From Rhytidiadelphus loreus (Eukaryota; Streptophyta; Bryopsida; Hypnales; Hylocomiaceae), in contig OX344762.1 of NCBI GenBank assembly GCA_947034895.1, positions 27,570,760 through 27,634,759 of the forward strand: DNA of 64,000 bases. Direction: 5' to 3'. The position numbers were made by a program, and so were the translations under genes. Numbering within the stretch: the first letter of the stretch is position 1; the number at the start of each line of letters is the position of its first letter. The notes beneath the pieces are model-generated. The model made no database searches. It worked only from the letters and a program-made list of their open reading frames with translations, and was not told the origin of the DNA. Below, piece by piece: positions 24,081 through 36,673 of the stretch.

Positions 24081-25532
24081 AGTCACAATTATACATTATC
24101 ATATACTCTCTTGTAAGAATGAATACAAATTTTTTATTATATCATACCAATCTAATCAATTTTGAATAATAATAACAATATATTTAGAAAAATTGAAAGT
24201 ACAATTTATTTTTATTTTTGTCTAAGAAAATAAATGAAATACAATGATGTCATGTTGAAAAAGGTTATTTTGACAATTATTTATCAAGTCTTCTTCTCAA
24301 AGAACAGATAGACGAATAGAAAAACTTCATGATTTTTTTATCCCTAACCAACCAAATGTTTTCATTTTGAATGATGAATGAAATCAAATCCCCTAGGTAC
24401 AAAAACTTGACATATTTTTTTCATTTATTTAGGACTAACAAAATTGACAACAATCTATGAAAATTTACACAACATAGATTTTCAAATGAATTCTTTGTAT
24501 ATATTTTATGGTTTAGAGTGCCAATGTATTTCACGTCAATTAGCCTACAGATTGATTGGTTTATTTCAAAAATTTATCTTTTAATGACTTCCATTGACAC
24601 TATTGGTTTTGGTGTTATAATTACCAATTAAATCTATTCAATTACATTGAAGCTTTCCATTTCAAACAAAAGAAAAGTTCCTAATTGCATCAAAAAATTA
24701 GTTTGCTTTAGGATTGTTGTACATATAGGATTAAAATAGGAAGGTGACAGAAATGTCAAAATTTGAAGAATTGTTGTATTTTCATAGGTTCTTTGAATAG
24801 ATTATGAGATTCCTCAGCTTATCCTTTAAAATTTCATCTCTTTACAATAATTTAATTTAATTTTAATAGCTCACAATACAATATTATAATTCAAAAGAAT
24901 ACACATAAAAAAAGGTTATTACACTTGAAATTGCACAAATAAGCAATTCAACATTGTTCCCATTGTTATATTAAAGTACTTTTTGTGGGGTCTTCTTGGT
25001 AGTCGAACGAGGAATTTAGATTCTCTTAAAATGCATCTTTTTTGGCCACCATATGAATAAACTATAGATTTTCAATTTTCAAAGTGTTGAAAATAGGTGT
25101 TTCTAAAACCATCCATAGACTCTCATGAATAATGGGAGTACATTTTAGGCAAGAATGTAGAGTGATCAATTTTAGAAAATGGTCTAAATTAGGTTTAGTT
25201 ACCTTAAATCTCCCTCAAATTGCCAATGTAACAAGCAGCTACTGCACAGAGGCTCTGTCCTTGAAGTACCAGCGTCTGCTCGCAAATCAGAATTCACAAT
25301 ATCTGCTCCCACAGGCGTATGACACAAACTATTTTCTTCAACCAACGCACAACTTCAGAGGCGATTATTGCACAATGTCCTTGATAAATCATACTTCACA
25401 GGTAGATCCACAAAACATCGCCAATATGAGAAGGTTGGGATAGAAAAGTGGCCAGGGATTGTCCAGTAAGGTATCTGGATTGAGATGAAATGCCCAAGAG
25501 TTTATAAAATAGAATAAGGAGAGTACAATCGA
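24081..25532. other. Intergenic DNA downstream of the RNI-like gene
   Basis: AT-rich up to about 25200, then less so, where the 3' untranslated region of the minus-strand gene probably lies. A block at about 25051-25150 (GAATAAACTAT, TTTTCAAAGTGTTGAAAATA, CTCTCATGAAT) recurs in direct orientation near 29576-29660 on the other side of the gene. Confidence 0.4.
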
Positions 25533-28122
25533 TCACAACGCAAGATTTTTGAGAGACTTCCGGGCCATGCCTGCCCAAACATGAGCCTTGGCCTCCGTGT
25601 CTGAGCTCAACCAAGCTTTCTCAGCACGTCGTTGATTCTGCCTCGCATTTTTGGCTCTCTTGGGAGCCAAGCGTTCATCTCTAGCAACAAATGCCAGCCG
25701 GAATTTCTCTGCAACTGAGGGTTCATTTCTCACTTCATCAGCGGTGGTGGTAGGCGGGGCTTTCGGTAATCTCTTAACAACTGACCACGTTTCTGGGTCA
25801 ATGTCGTCAAGAAGAAACTCGTCCAACAAAACTGCCTGCTGAGCTGCATTAGGCACGACGCCATATGTTTTCCAAGAAAAAACTGGGTTGATGACAATTC
25901 GGGGGCACTCGTTCGCCAGACGCTGCCTTGAAATGACATCAATTCCGGGCTGCACACGAGCAAAATGCAAGATCAATGTCCAAAATTCCAGGTATTATAC
26001 TTTTAATACAATCCTTGACCAGGGCACGTGCAATGGCTACAGTGGATAGTAGACACAAAATTGAGTAAAGGAGCGCCAAGGAATCATTTGCCTTAAACAC
26101 AAAAGCAGACAATTGGTGCAGAAGGTGTGAACATACCCAAACTAGCCATCTCAATGCTTGTGCGCCTTCCGCGACAGGCTTAGTATCTAGCGCCTCCCAA
26201 CTGTCTTCTTCCTCATTGTGATTAAATTTTGGTACAATGTGGCTGATTGATTTTCTCGTAGCAGTATCACTCAATGGCGTGCCACTGCATGATTAACAGC
26301 AGGAATCAGGCGGAAGCTTTGCAATAAGACACATACAATTCACAATCCTTGTGGATTTTCGGAACACTATAAGAAAAGCGTTTCAACCAAAGTACGATAT
26401 TAAAAGAAAACAATAACCCATCTGGGTGAAGATCTCGCAACACAAATACCATCCACAAAGAAGCTTGTTCAACAAGAGAAAAATTGATAACGAGAAGGTG
26501 TGTACCCGCATCGCAAGGTCCTTAAATTAGGGCAATGCTCCACTAGGGCACGAACAGCAGCGGAAGTCAGCTTGTTGCATCGACTGCATACAAAGGCAAC
26601 ATCGAGCACCCGATAAATGACTAAAATTACTTTACAAAACCACCCACGGATAGAAAGTTCGAAATATTTGGAATCCAGAAACCAGCACAAAATCTTAACC
26701 CCCAAAAGGGCCACGAATTCATGATTCATAATAAATAGATCAAATTGTAAAATAATAATCCGGATGGAGCCAGGTTTTCTGTCACCAGAATCAGTGAAAA
26801 TTATTGCATGCGCAGATCAAAAAAATAAAATTGGAAAAAAGGAAAGTCCCTATATAACCTATTCAAAAGTACTACAAAAAACATGAGACCACTCGGTCCT
26901 CTAGGGGTTAAGAAGTGAAAGCACTGTTCTATTATCAAATTGCACAAGGGTGAAGTTTTGAAGTTTTCCACCCACCTTATGTCGACATCTTGCAAGCGTG
27001 GGCACCTTTGTGCTGCCACAAGGAAGCTAGAATCAGTAACATCTGAGCCCGACACATCGAGAATCTCCCAAGAATTGTCTGCCAGAGCAGCAAGGAGCTC
27101 ATCACACAGCAAACCCCGTCGTCGAGCAATCGCTACAAGTTTACCCTGCAAAACCAAACAAGTCAATACCTATCACTACAACCATAAAACCAAAACCAAC
27201 ATAGAATTGCAGCATATCCAAAAGTCGGGAAACTGTAGTAAATAGAGAACCAACCTTAACATGAAAAGGCAAGACGGGTGCAATATCTTGTATGTCATCA
27301 ATCAAGTCTTCCAAATGCGCGCCTAAATATCCCACGCACAAACTCAGAAGACTTCTGCGATGACTTGACGATGCCTTGAGGACTTCACCTGCAAAACCAG
27401 AACATTCTCAATAAGGACGGATCCAAAAGCTCCATATAGTGTACTCATGACCAAGACCTGACTCCGCTATAGATCGGTTCGACCTGTCATAGAAAACTCA
27501 AACAGCACTACTGAATCACTGTGCTTCCGGAACCGGAGCTACAGAAAAATCCCCGGCGAAACTCAGACAGATAAAGAGCAGCGAACTGAAATCGTCAAAC
27601 CCTAACCCTGAAATGGTGATAACAATCAATTTCCAGAAACTTGGAAAATAGAACTGACCTACTTTCGAATTTCGGTTGGAAACCTGATCCCGCTAGAGAT
27701 CGGTTCGACCTCTCATAGAATACTCAAACCAGCTCTATTCAATCACTGTGCTTCCAAAACCAGAGCTACAGACCCCCACCCCCGCGTAACTCAGATAGAT
27801 AACGAGCAATGAACTGGAAATCGTCAAACCCTAAACCTGATATGGTGAAAATGATCAATTTCAAGGAACTTAGAAATTAGAACTGACCTACTTCCGAATT
27901 TCGTTTGGAAACCTGACCCCGCAAAGATCGATCCGGCGGTGAATTGGCCATAAAAGGGGTGGAATTAGCATTACTTGTCGACGGCTCCCCATTCAATCGT
28001 GCAGAAGCGCATCTTGAACACTCCCCTAACTTGCTCTCGAGACGCCCGTCGGTGCAAAATGGACACGAACAATCGCGGGCGGTGCCTAATCGACTCTGTT
28101 GGCACCTTCCACCGCCATCCAT
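25533..28122 (-). CDS. Leucine-rich-repeat (RNI-like) protein, six exons
   Basis: Predicted intracellular repeat protein of 393 residues; partner and role unknown. Exons on the minus strand are 28122-27888, 27388-27255, 27145-26976, 26583-26506, 26284-26137 and 25949-25533. All introns are GT-AG and every junction keeps frame. The ATG at 28122 is the only in-frame Met upstream of the conserved part. Residues 19-38 hold a cysteine cluster (CSCPFC...CSRC) that could bind metal. From about residue 150 come Cys/Asn-type leucine-rich repeats: WEILDVSGSDVTD, CPRLQDVDISRCNKLT and CPNLRTLRCGGTPLSD. These are typical of F-box/LRR and Rad7-like proteins, but no F-box is visible. The C-terminus is basic and Arg/Lys-rich (RDERLAPKRAKNARQNQRR). 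The duplicated first donor and a small element in intron 3 are described separately. The family call is confident; the function is not. Confidence 0.82.
26695..26911. mobile_element. 217-bp TTAA-bounded element inside intron 3
   Basis: It begins TTAACCCCCAAAAGGGCC and ends CTCGGTCCTCTAGGGGTTAA. Further in, both ends carry CATG, consistent with diverged inverted repeats. It lies wholly within the intron between exons 3 and 4 of the RNI-like gene and leaves the splice sites intact. Confidence 0.6.
27457..27925. repeat. Tandem duplication (about 226 bp, 2.1 copies) across a splice donor
   Basis: The block starting CCTGACTCCGCTATAGATCG at 27457 recurs at 27683 and, partially, at 27912. The second copy contains the end of exon 1 and its donor; the first copy repeats the same GTAG|GTCAGTTC donor context (near 27659) inside the intron. 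Each full copy also carries AAACCCTAA, a telo-box-like motif. Confidence 0.75.
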
Positions 28123-30780
28123 GTCCTGCAACCCTAAACCCCAAACCCTTGGTCGCACCTCAACTTCGTATCCCGATTGCCTGCAAAACAATCTACTAAT
28201 CGTTCTCGTGAAATTCGTGTTGCTGAGCAGCCAGAAGATCGAATTGCGGGTCGTATTGCCACCTAAACTCAAAGAGGTGAAAACCAAAACGGAATTGCAA
28301 ACCCGACGTAGCAACTCATTGTTGAAGAAGAGCAGATTTGAAAATAGTTCAGAGGCTTGGCTTCGAAGATTTTGATTGATCCCAAGTGAGGATCGAAGGA
28401 ACCGCTGAATTTGAGCTTGCCCGCGGAATCGATTGAAGACGGATGCTTGGTCGTGAAGCTCTTGACGAGCTTTCCTCACGGAGTGGGGAACTACACTCCG
28501 TCAATGGAACTTCCCCGCTCAACCTGTTCCCAAATCTTTATAATATCATCCCTCTGTAATAGCACATCCTGTATTGGGGCAGCGTAATTCTGATTGGGTT
28601 TTTTAATGCCGCGATCCATTGCAAGTTGAAGACGCCTACATATACTATTTTTTGTTATTGGAAAATAAAAATAAAAATTTAAAAATCATTATTATTATTA
28701 TATAATCGATTTACGTTAGAAAGGAAGATATCCTTTGAAGAATGAGTTTTAGTCCAAGAAAGAGGGGTAGAGCCTAACGAAGAGACCTTGTTTTCTAAGA
28801 TCTTGATGAAGAGGATCTTCTCCAATGTAAATAATGCACAAAAAATTTCATATTAGATGAATGAACTTTCTATAATGACACGCCATCCCAAAATGTAATA
28901 AACATTGAAAATTGAAAAGTCCAAATTTGTACATAGAAATGTAGTTTGACTTTAAGACATTGGATCGAAGTTGGTCTACAAGGGGTTAACCTATTGTTCA
29001 TTTCAAAGAAATCATATCTAGAAGTTTACACATACTAGTTCATTGCACATATCTCTTTCGAAAATCAAGATATCTATTGTGAGTTAAAGATTACCCCTAT
29101 GCACTTCAACCTTGCAAAATGAAGGTCTCATGGCTAGATTTTTCTTAAGCGATAATGTATTTTGCTTTATAAGCTCTAGATCTATATTTTTCTCTCTACC
29201 AACTTATCAATGGCTTTAAAGGGCTAACCATGAAAGGCTTGAGAAGTCCAATTTTGAACCCATCATTGTGTTTTCCTGTGTATTTGACAATAGGAGATGC
29301 ATGCATTTGAGTTAGAATTGGAGACAAAAAGAACCATCCTTCATTGAGACCCTTCACCACATTCAATTCCTCACCAAATTTCAAACTAACAACATATTGT
29401 GAAGTTGCATAAGAAAAATATAAGGTATCAAAATTTGAGACAAATCAAACAAAGAGAAGTAGTGCAATCAATCATATCCTTGTAGCGCAAGTGTGTTGAA
29501 CATCGTATGAATAAACTATGAATTTGCAATCAAATGGCAAGATTGTGTGAAATTGCATTGCAAGCCGTTGAACACTGTATGAATAAACTATGAATTTTCA
29601 AAGTGTTGAAAATAGGTGAATCCAAAAGTGACCTTAGCTCTCATGAATGGAAGCTATACATTTTAAGAAATCTTTTTTAGGGTTCAAGATTAGAAAGGGC
29701 CAAAGGGGGCTCAACTAGGTGAGTTACCTCACAATACTTCATAAAATGCATTATTGTGGTTATATTGAAATTTACATCATATTTTATCCTTTGATGTTGT
29801 TTCACTCAAATTTCCAATCCTAACTAAGTTTTAACATTGGACTTGAACTTTTTAGTTGCTTTTAGTTTGACAATAAGACAAAGCTACTCCTATATAATTA
29901 AGTTTTTCCCTACTCACATAGAATGGTAAAGAGGGTTGCTATTATGTGAGCCTAGGAGCATGAGCACATGAGCTTAGAAAACTATATATCCTCAAAGCTC
30001 TTGAGCTTTCATTTTCATGCTCACAAACTAACACCATTGGAATGGTAAATATCATAAAACTACATAAAAACTATTCCAATTCTAAAAAACTTGAAAATTA
30101 TTTTTCAATTTCAATGCATCATAGAAGTTTGCCCTCTATCACTATTTATACCAAATCCAGAGGTGAGGGGCCAAATGTTTTAAAGACTTTGCTTGTCTAA
30201 AATTGAAAAGTCTTAAAAAAATGGTTTTATACCATGAAATAAGAGATTACAAGTCACCAAGATGGCCTAATGATGTGGAGTACACTTTTTCCTCTCTAGC
30301 AGCAAAAATTGTCAAATTTTGAGCCTCCAAGAATTATAGACGAACTCATTGGATAGACCCACTTCAAGTAGGTGGGTTTGACTTAAATTCCACAAGTCCT
30401 TGCTGAAAATCTCTATTTTAAAATATTTTATGCCATTTCATACCCTCTTGGTGGTTGACTCCAATCCAAAGGTTCTAACCTCCAAAGGAAAACCTCTCAA
30501 TAATAGGTATCAAAGCTATTTTGAGAGAAAATTTGGTTTTGTAAAATCAGACTTTAAAGCCCCCTAAGCTTAACCTTTGAATGATGCCATAGAGATTTAT
30601 TGTCTCATGGATGACAAAGAATTCTTCTATGTAGGACAAAAGTGAAAATATTCATCTTTGAAATTTTGTGTGAAAAACAAAGGTCTTGCACAATAGTTTG
30701 ACCTCCAATGAGTGTTGTGGTGTTTTTTTCAGTAAATGATTCATATGGTGCCCCAAAGGATGATTTCCATGGTGATCAGC
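28123..30780. other. 5' flank of the RNI-like gene, then AT-rich intergenic DNA
   Basis: 28123-28600 is GC-richer and probably contains promoter and leader. The minus-strand frame extends upstream of 28122 but has no ATG. From 28650 to 30780 the DNA is AT-rich with no supported gene; it includes a direct repeat (29576-29660) of 25051-25150 and an isolated AGGGGTTAA near 28982. Confidence 0.4.
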
Positions 30781-31210
30781 CCATGCTTTTAAGGATTAAT
30801 GGCAAATGACAGGGCTCGGAGAGGGAGACTTTTCAATTTTCTGCCCACCTCATTTTATTTTTGTTAAACGGGGCCTGAGTTTTATGTAAGTTACTGGTAT
30901 GAGTGTGCCGCCAACGAAATGCCAAAAGGCTAAGGAAGGACCCCAGACGATTGGCGGAGCCTCCGCCACAGCAATCCCCGCGACGCTCCCAGCACCAGAT
31001 CTTTCCCTTCCGGATAAGATAGCTGAATGCCTAGCGCCATCAAGCCCACTCACCGTCGTCACGACAATCTACCATCGCAGGCAGGCGGCATCCACAAGAT
31101 CATTCCCAATTCCATCACGACCCAATTCCAGTTTGTACATCTCCTCGTAGCAATTCCACACAATCTCGCCATTTGATTGCGAATTCCCTCCGAATTTTGC
31201 TTTGGAAATC
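30781..31210 (+). promoter_or_regulatory. psaF promoter and leader region
   Basis: GC content rises sharply at about 30800. GATAAGAT at 31013-31020 matches the I-box (GATAAG) common in promoters of light-regulated photosynthesis genes, here about 190 bases before the ATG. No TATA box could be assigned with confidence. Confidence 0.45.
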
Positions 31211-31960
31211 ATGGCGTCCGTCACCATGGCCGCTGCAACCATCGCGCCCGCGGGGCTCGTGACGCCCTTGTCTCGCGACGTGAGCTCCAAGAGCTCTGTC
31301 TCGGGCTCCTGCGTCTCCGCATTATGCGTCTCCTCACGGGCGCGCATCGTGTGCTCCGCCGCTGACGAGACCACCCCCACGGTGGCTCAAACTGCAGGCA
31401 AGTTCGCGACGGCTCTCGCCTTGGCAGCCCTCGTGGGCTCCAGCGACTTCGCGGCTCCCGAATCCGCCCGCGCCGACGTCGCGGGGCTCACTCCTTGCAA
31501 GGAGAGCAAAGGCTTCGCCAAGCGGGAGAAGCAGGAGATCAAGAAGCTGGAGAGTCGGTTGAAGCTGTACGCGCCCAACAGTGCCCCCGCGCTCGCGATC
31601 AACGCCACTATCGAGAAGACGAAGCGGCGATTCGCGTTCTACGGGAGCGAAGGGTTGTTGTGCGGGACGGACGGACTTCCCCATTTGATTGTGGACGGGG
31701 ACCAGAAGCATTTGGGGGAGTTTGTGTACCCGGGACTGGTGTTTCTGTACATTACGGGGTGGATTGGATGGGTGGGGAGAGCGTACTTGATCGACATCAA
31801 AACATCCAAGAAGCCGACGGAGAAGGAGATTATTATTGATGTGCCACTCGCGCTTCGGATCATGGCGAAGGGGTTCACTTGGCCCGTGGCTGCACTTGGA
31901 GAGCTGCGTAATGGGCAGCTTCTGGAGAAGAACAGCAACATCACAGTGTCGCCACGATAA
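31211..31960 (+). CDS. psaF: Photosystem I reaction centre subunit III precursor (PsaF)
   Basis: PsaF is a small photosystem I subunit whose lumenal N-terminal helix helps dock plastocyanin or cytochrome c6. The single uninterrupted exon encodes 249 residues. Residues 1-50 are rich in Ser, Ala and Val with few acids, like a stroma-targeting peptide. A hydrophobic stretch (about 63-80) and ARA|D at 86-89 mark a thylakoid-transfer peptide and cleavage site, giving a mature protein of about 161 residues starting DVAGLTPC. The Lys-rich amphipathic helix ([17 protein letters not shown], about 104-120) is the known donor-docking region. Cys96 and Cys151 are placed for the family's disulfide. The membrane helix is about 171-189 ([19 protein letters not shown]), followed by the conserved EIIIDVPL and the C-terminal NITVSPR. 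Nuclear location follows from the targeting sequence. The ATG at 31211 is the first in frame. Expression is probably light-linked, judging only from the I-box. Confidence 0.97.
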   Translation: MASVTMAAATIAPAGLVTPLSRDVSSKSSVSGSCVSALCVSSRARIVCSAADETTPTVAQTAGKFATALALAALVGSSDFAAPESARADVAGLTPCKESKGFAKREKQEIKKLESRLKLYAPNSAPALAINATIEKTKRRFAFYGSEGLLCGTDGLPHLIVDGDQKHLGEFVYPGLVFLYITGWIGWVGRAYLIDIKTSKKPTEKEIIIDVPLALRIMAKGFTWPVAALGELRNGQLLEKNSNITVSPR

Positions 31961-33117
31961 ATTAGTGTAACTGGGACTGCTAAATTGGTGTAATGAAACC
32001 CCAACTCTGTACTCTTTTTTCTTGTAATCTTTTTCTTGTACGTGTCTTTTTGTTCTTTGTGGATGTGGTTGGAATCATGGGCATTACGTGCGCTCTCACT
32101 CTGCCGTGCTTTCTCTTTAGTTAATGAGCGTTTTGTAATTTCTTGTATATTGTTTTCTGTTGTACAAATATGTGGATTCTTATTTCAATTGGTAGACGAC
32201 GTTGTGATCCTGCTTTTGCACCGTCGATTCAGGAGATTTACATTGAGATTGAGAATCAGAACTGCGACTTGATGAGTATGCAAATTTATTGTGGAAAGCT
32301 CGTCTTCATCTGCATGGTCGTTTCGTAAACATGGATAATTTTAGAGCGCAATAGACAAGACAGAAAGTGTTCTGAGCTCTGAAATCTGTGAGGGTTGTGG
32401 GTTTTGTGGACTTTTTGCCAATGTAATGAACATTTTCCACTCTGGAACCTTCTGCTCTTTGACATTTATTGGAGACAATCTGATATCGCAACTTAGGTGT
32501 ACTGATCCTATAAGAGTCGTATGAAATTCGTATTCAGTTGGTCATCGGAAAATTGATTCGTAGGGTAGGGTTTTAAGTTGTGCATTCAATTAGGTTTAGT
32601 GGAAGTGCAGTCTTGTATGTGCTCGTTACATACTAATGCTAGGTTTGAGTATAGTAGCAAACTGTGTGTGCTAAGGCATGTGTAGAACGTGGACGCAAAC
32701 AATTTGACTCAGCAATTGCTAAACCTTCGGTGATTGCTTGGTGCTTTTACTTGGCTGTATTCTCCTTTGTTGAAGGAAGGAATTTTGGGGTTATGATCTT
32801 GAGTAAGGAATCTTGACACTAACTGAAACAGTCTTGAAAGTTAATGCTCATGATTAGGCCCATCTGGTAATGACTTCACCTCTAACTGAGTTTAGCTCAA
32901 TATCATGACTCCAAGAGTCGGCATTCCCAATCGAAATACTGCATGACTAGGGAAGAATGCAATGCACATCAATGTTGGGAATTCAAGATCAAGGATATAC
33001 GATGAAATGTGAGGGAGTCTCAGTTTGTCAAATTTTGCAACTGTGAAGTCAACCACCAACGTGGCTAGTATCCCCAACATCACCATTGTGGAACATTTTT
33101 TATGTAACATAACATCC
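31961..33117. other. 3' flank of psaF and intergenic DNA
   Basis: The region just after the stop is T-rich and likely contains the 3' untranslated region and polyadenylation signals. Short frames after 32036 have no recognisable content. Confidence 0.4.
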
Positions 33118-33767
33118 TTAACCCTTAAATGCGTGAGGCACCCAAATGTGGTGTTTGCAAAACTTTGAGGTTAAATAAAACCTAACCAAGTTGCTATTTT
33201 TAGTAGTTTATATTTTTGAAAACTTCTTCTTGAAGTCTAGTTTTAGCATCAAAAATGTGATCTTGAAAATAAATGATAGTGATTTTTCTATTCAAGATTT
33301 AGTGCAAGGGTATCCATTGCAATCTTGACTTCCCATATTGTTGAGAGCTCTTGGAAATGAGCCTCAAATACACTAGATCTTGGAGAGAAAATCACATTCA
33401 AAATTCATTTAAAAAAATTATAGAGTAGATTTTGAGAAGCCATAAAATGATCGAGGTTATACATGTTACGCCTTTTAATCTCATATTTTTTTGGTCACCA
33501 ACTTTTTAGATTTGATTTGTGAAAAGAGGATTACTTTTGAAAGACTTCACATCAATTTTGCAGTTTTAGCACCCTCATAGTTAAACATTATAATCTTTGA
33601 CCCCATAAGTGATATTGTTGTGTTTTCTTTTTCTATGAGATCTCTAACATGTCTAGTTTGAATTTGTATGGTTACAATTCAAAAAAATTGATACAACTAA
33701 TCAAAATGTTGGCATTTTGTTCAATTTAAAGCAAATTCCAAACAGGCCTTGGGCATTTAGGGGTTAA
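33118..33767. mobile_element. TTAA-bounded element, 650 bp
   Basis: Left TTAACCCTTAAATGCGTGAGG and inverted right TTAACCCCTAAATGCCCAAGG are closely related termini. There is no coding capacity and no obvious second copy of the body in the window. Confidence 0.65.
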
Positions 33768-33958
33768 TCCTTGAAGGACATTGAGAACTACTAGTGTCCA
33801 CCATCTTGGTCAAAGGGGGGGGTTCAAGGACCGGTTACTTTGGAAATCATCCTTTTGGATATAGTGAGAATCGCTTGCTTAAAAGAAAATCAAAAGTGTC
33901 TATTATAGGTCAAACTATTGTGGAAGACCTCTACTTTTTTGTACAAAATTCTATAGAT

Positions 33959-34876
33959 CACTAGAAGAAACCTGGGTTTTTTTTGACATACCAATGAACA
34001 TGGTTACGTGTTTAGTTTAACGTCAGGCATGTCTACTGTGGATGTCTAGGAAAATCCGTCAAGATTGACGGGACAAAAACACGAAGAATTTGAAAAAACA
34101 TGCCATGTTTTTAAAGCGACGTCACAACAAACATGGTCAAAAAAGGAGACGGAGGTGTGCCATGTGGCAGCCACGTAAGCGCCACATATGCAGGCGAGCA
34201 GTGCCCCATGGAATTTCTTAAACTTGACCTGCTGATGATGTAGCACCTGACGTCATACCGTTTGAAAAAATTAATGCTGTTTTCAGCAACGTCAACATGG
34301 ATGTCTAAAAGAATTTGAATGCTGTTTTTTGCGATGTCCACTTAGACATCTAAATATTTTTTTAAACGTCAACTTAGATATACACTATATACAATACAAA
34401 AAAAGACATATAAAATACACCATATAGAATACATTGTACATCATACACAATATAAAACAAGCCATACACAATATATTATACACCATATACAATACTTAAC
34501 ATCATACATCATACACAATATGTCATACATTCTATACTATATATAATACAACATACACAATATACCGTATTGGCAATTATGTCAAATGGCCTAAAAGCCA
34601 CTTATTATAAGTATATTGACATGACAAGACAACTTGCTTATACAGGTGTGGTGAAAGGAGCAAAGACAAAGCATATGGGATATATGAAACTTAGAGATTG
34701 TATTTTATGAGAAAACATTTGGACATCTCAATTGACGCGTTAGTTGACATTGCAAAAAATATGTAGACATTATCTAAGACGTCTCAATTGATGTGCTAGT
34801 TGACATCGCAAAAAACATCTAGATGTTTTAAAAGATGTCTCAATTGACGTTTTAGTTGATGTCTTCAAAAATAGTG
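33959..34876. mobile_element. CACTA-like end with GACGTC/GACATC-rich subterminal DNA
   Basis: CACTAGAAGAAACC at 33959 resembles the termini of CACTA-type elements elsewhere in the window. It is followed by scattered short blocks such as TTGACATCGCAAAAAACAT, GTCTCAATTGACG and GTCAACWTRGAYRTC in both orientations, as in CACTA subterminal repeats. From 34377 to 34567 there is a degenerate ATACAC/ATACAA-rich stretch. No clean opposite end was found; similar blocks at 35780-35880 and 37250-37360 may belong to the same, now split, element. Confidence 0.4.
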
Positions 34877-35779
34877 TTAATCTAAATGTTTTTGACTATG
34901 CTTTCACCAAAAATGCTCCAAAACTGCCATTTCTAGGACAAGTACTAAAGTTTAGAGAAAAAACAACATTTGTACGCATGTAACCTTAAGATCTTGCAAT
35001 ACACTAATTTGAAAAGATGTGGAAAAAAATTCAAAAATTTCCATTGTGTAGATTGCAAGATATTAGTGTTTGAATTGACAAAAATTCTTTGATTGACTTT
35101 CCAAAAAAATAGGCAGCTACACTTCACAAGGCCATATTTATATACAAAAATGCCCATATTGATGGTACTTCTTTGGATTCATTCTTCAAGGCAAGTTGGC
35201 TACATGCTTGAAAATTTTATGATCCTTTGGAATTGTACAACATATAGGAAAAAAATAGTAAGTAGAAAAAAAAATAATGATTGAAAATACTAAATTGTCA
35301 AGAATTTAGTTATAGAATTGAAAAATGTCAATTCCAATGATTGTAATGTTGCAATAAATAATCTACATCCCACAATTTTATTTTTTTACAAAAAAATTGA
35401 AAATTGAGTTAAATAAAGGACTTCAAAGTTTATTTTAGAGTAGCAAATCCATAATTGCCCATAAACTAGAACTCCTCATAACTTTCATCTCATTGATCAA
35501 AATGAAATGACTAAAATCTTTTTACACACATATAAATCCAGAAAACCAATTTCAAATTTTTATTTTAGAAATTAAGAATTTTTTAAGAATTTTCTAAGTA
35601 GCCTGTTAAGCAATGAAAATTACATACCATGTAGTCAAAAGTTATGGAAATTATTGTGCCTTAAAGGTACCCTTTGGCACATGTTTGTGTGAAAATTTCA
35701 AAGAAAATAAAAATAAAAATTCAATTCAGAGTGAACTACCTAAAATCACAAAAATAGTATTTGGGCATTTAGGGGTTAA
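34877..35779 (-). mobile_element. Family A element, 903 bp, inverted
   Basis: The right end GGCATTTAGGGGTTAA is a good terminus; the left end TTAATCTAAATGTTTTTGAC is diverged. The body is an inverted copy of 1328-2262. It appears nested in the CACTA-like sequence. Confidence 0.65.
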
Positions 35780-36673
35780 AATTTTCAAACAGCGTCAACG
35801 TGTACTGAAGTGGCATGCAACTTCAGCTTCATTGGATGCCATATCATTGAAATGCCACATCAAATACCATTTTTTAAAACCATGCCATGTGGCTGCCCTT
35901 CCCATGTCTTTTTCATATGTAGTCAACATTTCACCTCAGCCCCCAATAATTTTTAGAAACTTATCCATAGTCAAATTGTAAGCCCATGTAGCCATGCAAG
36001 TCATTTCTACTCTATAAAGTATAAATCTTATGAAAACAAATATCTATTGTGATTTTTCTTCTAAGATGTATTGTTCTTGATGCTAATTTTGAAGAGCCCT
36101 CAACAATAGAAAATGAAGATTTGCACTGGACTCCCTTGCACAAAATGTTGAATTGGAAAATCATAATCATTTATCATAAAAATCAAATGTCTGATGCTAA
36201 AACTACACTTCAAGAAGACATCATTCTTAAGAAAAAATTAATTAGAATAATAAGTAGTTTTAATAAGGATTTCATTCACTTCAAAGTTCTATCAATACTA
36301 AAATGTAATGCCTTCTGTGTTTCTGGTTCAAATGTTGTTAAAGTAATAGTAGAAGGTTAATACCTACTTTTACAATACTATTACTTTACTACACCGTCAA
36401 GATAAATTTTGATTGACAAAATAATGAAATGGAACAAAATCTCAATTTATAAAAGAAGAGCTGCCTCATAAAATTCCAAGTTGATAGCAATATTGTTTTG
36501 AACATGTAAACAAGAATTTGCACTAGGAGTATTGAATTTGAGTATTGCACATATGAAGATTGCAATGTCTTCTAATATATTTGCAATCCAATTATTTTGA
36601 AGCCTTTAATGGAGAATGGAAAAAGTGCAGCACATAATGGAAGTGAGTGCAAAGTCATTGTTTTGTTTTCAAT
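35780..36673. other. AT-rich DNA, no supported gene
   Basis: The open frame 36049-36360 (+, about 103 codons) has no recognisable domain and AT-driven composition. The first 100 bases share GTCAACGT-type blocks with 34.0-34.9 kb. Confidence 0.35.

Noticed and set aside
34377..34567. ATACAC-rich stretch as a regulatory or satellite array
   Set aside because: The units are too irregular for a satellite; more likely low-complexity DNA inside an element.
36049..36360. 103-codon frame as a gene
   Set aside because: AT-driven composition, no domain, no exon pattern, and surrounded by transposon remnants.
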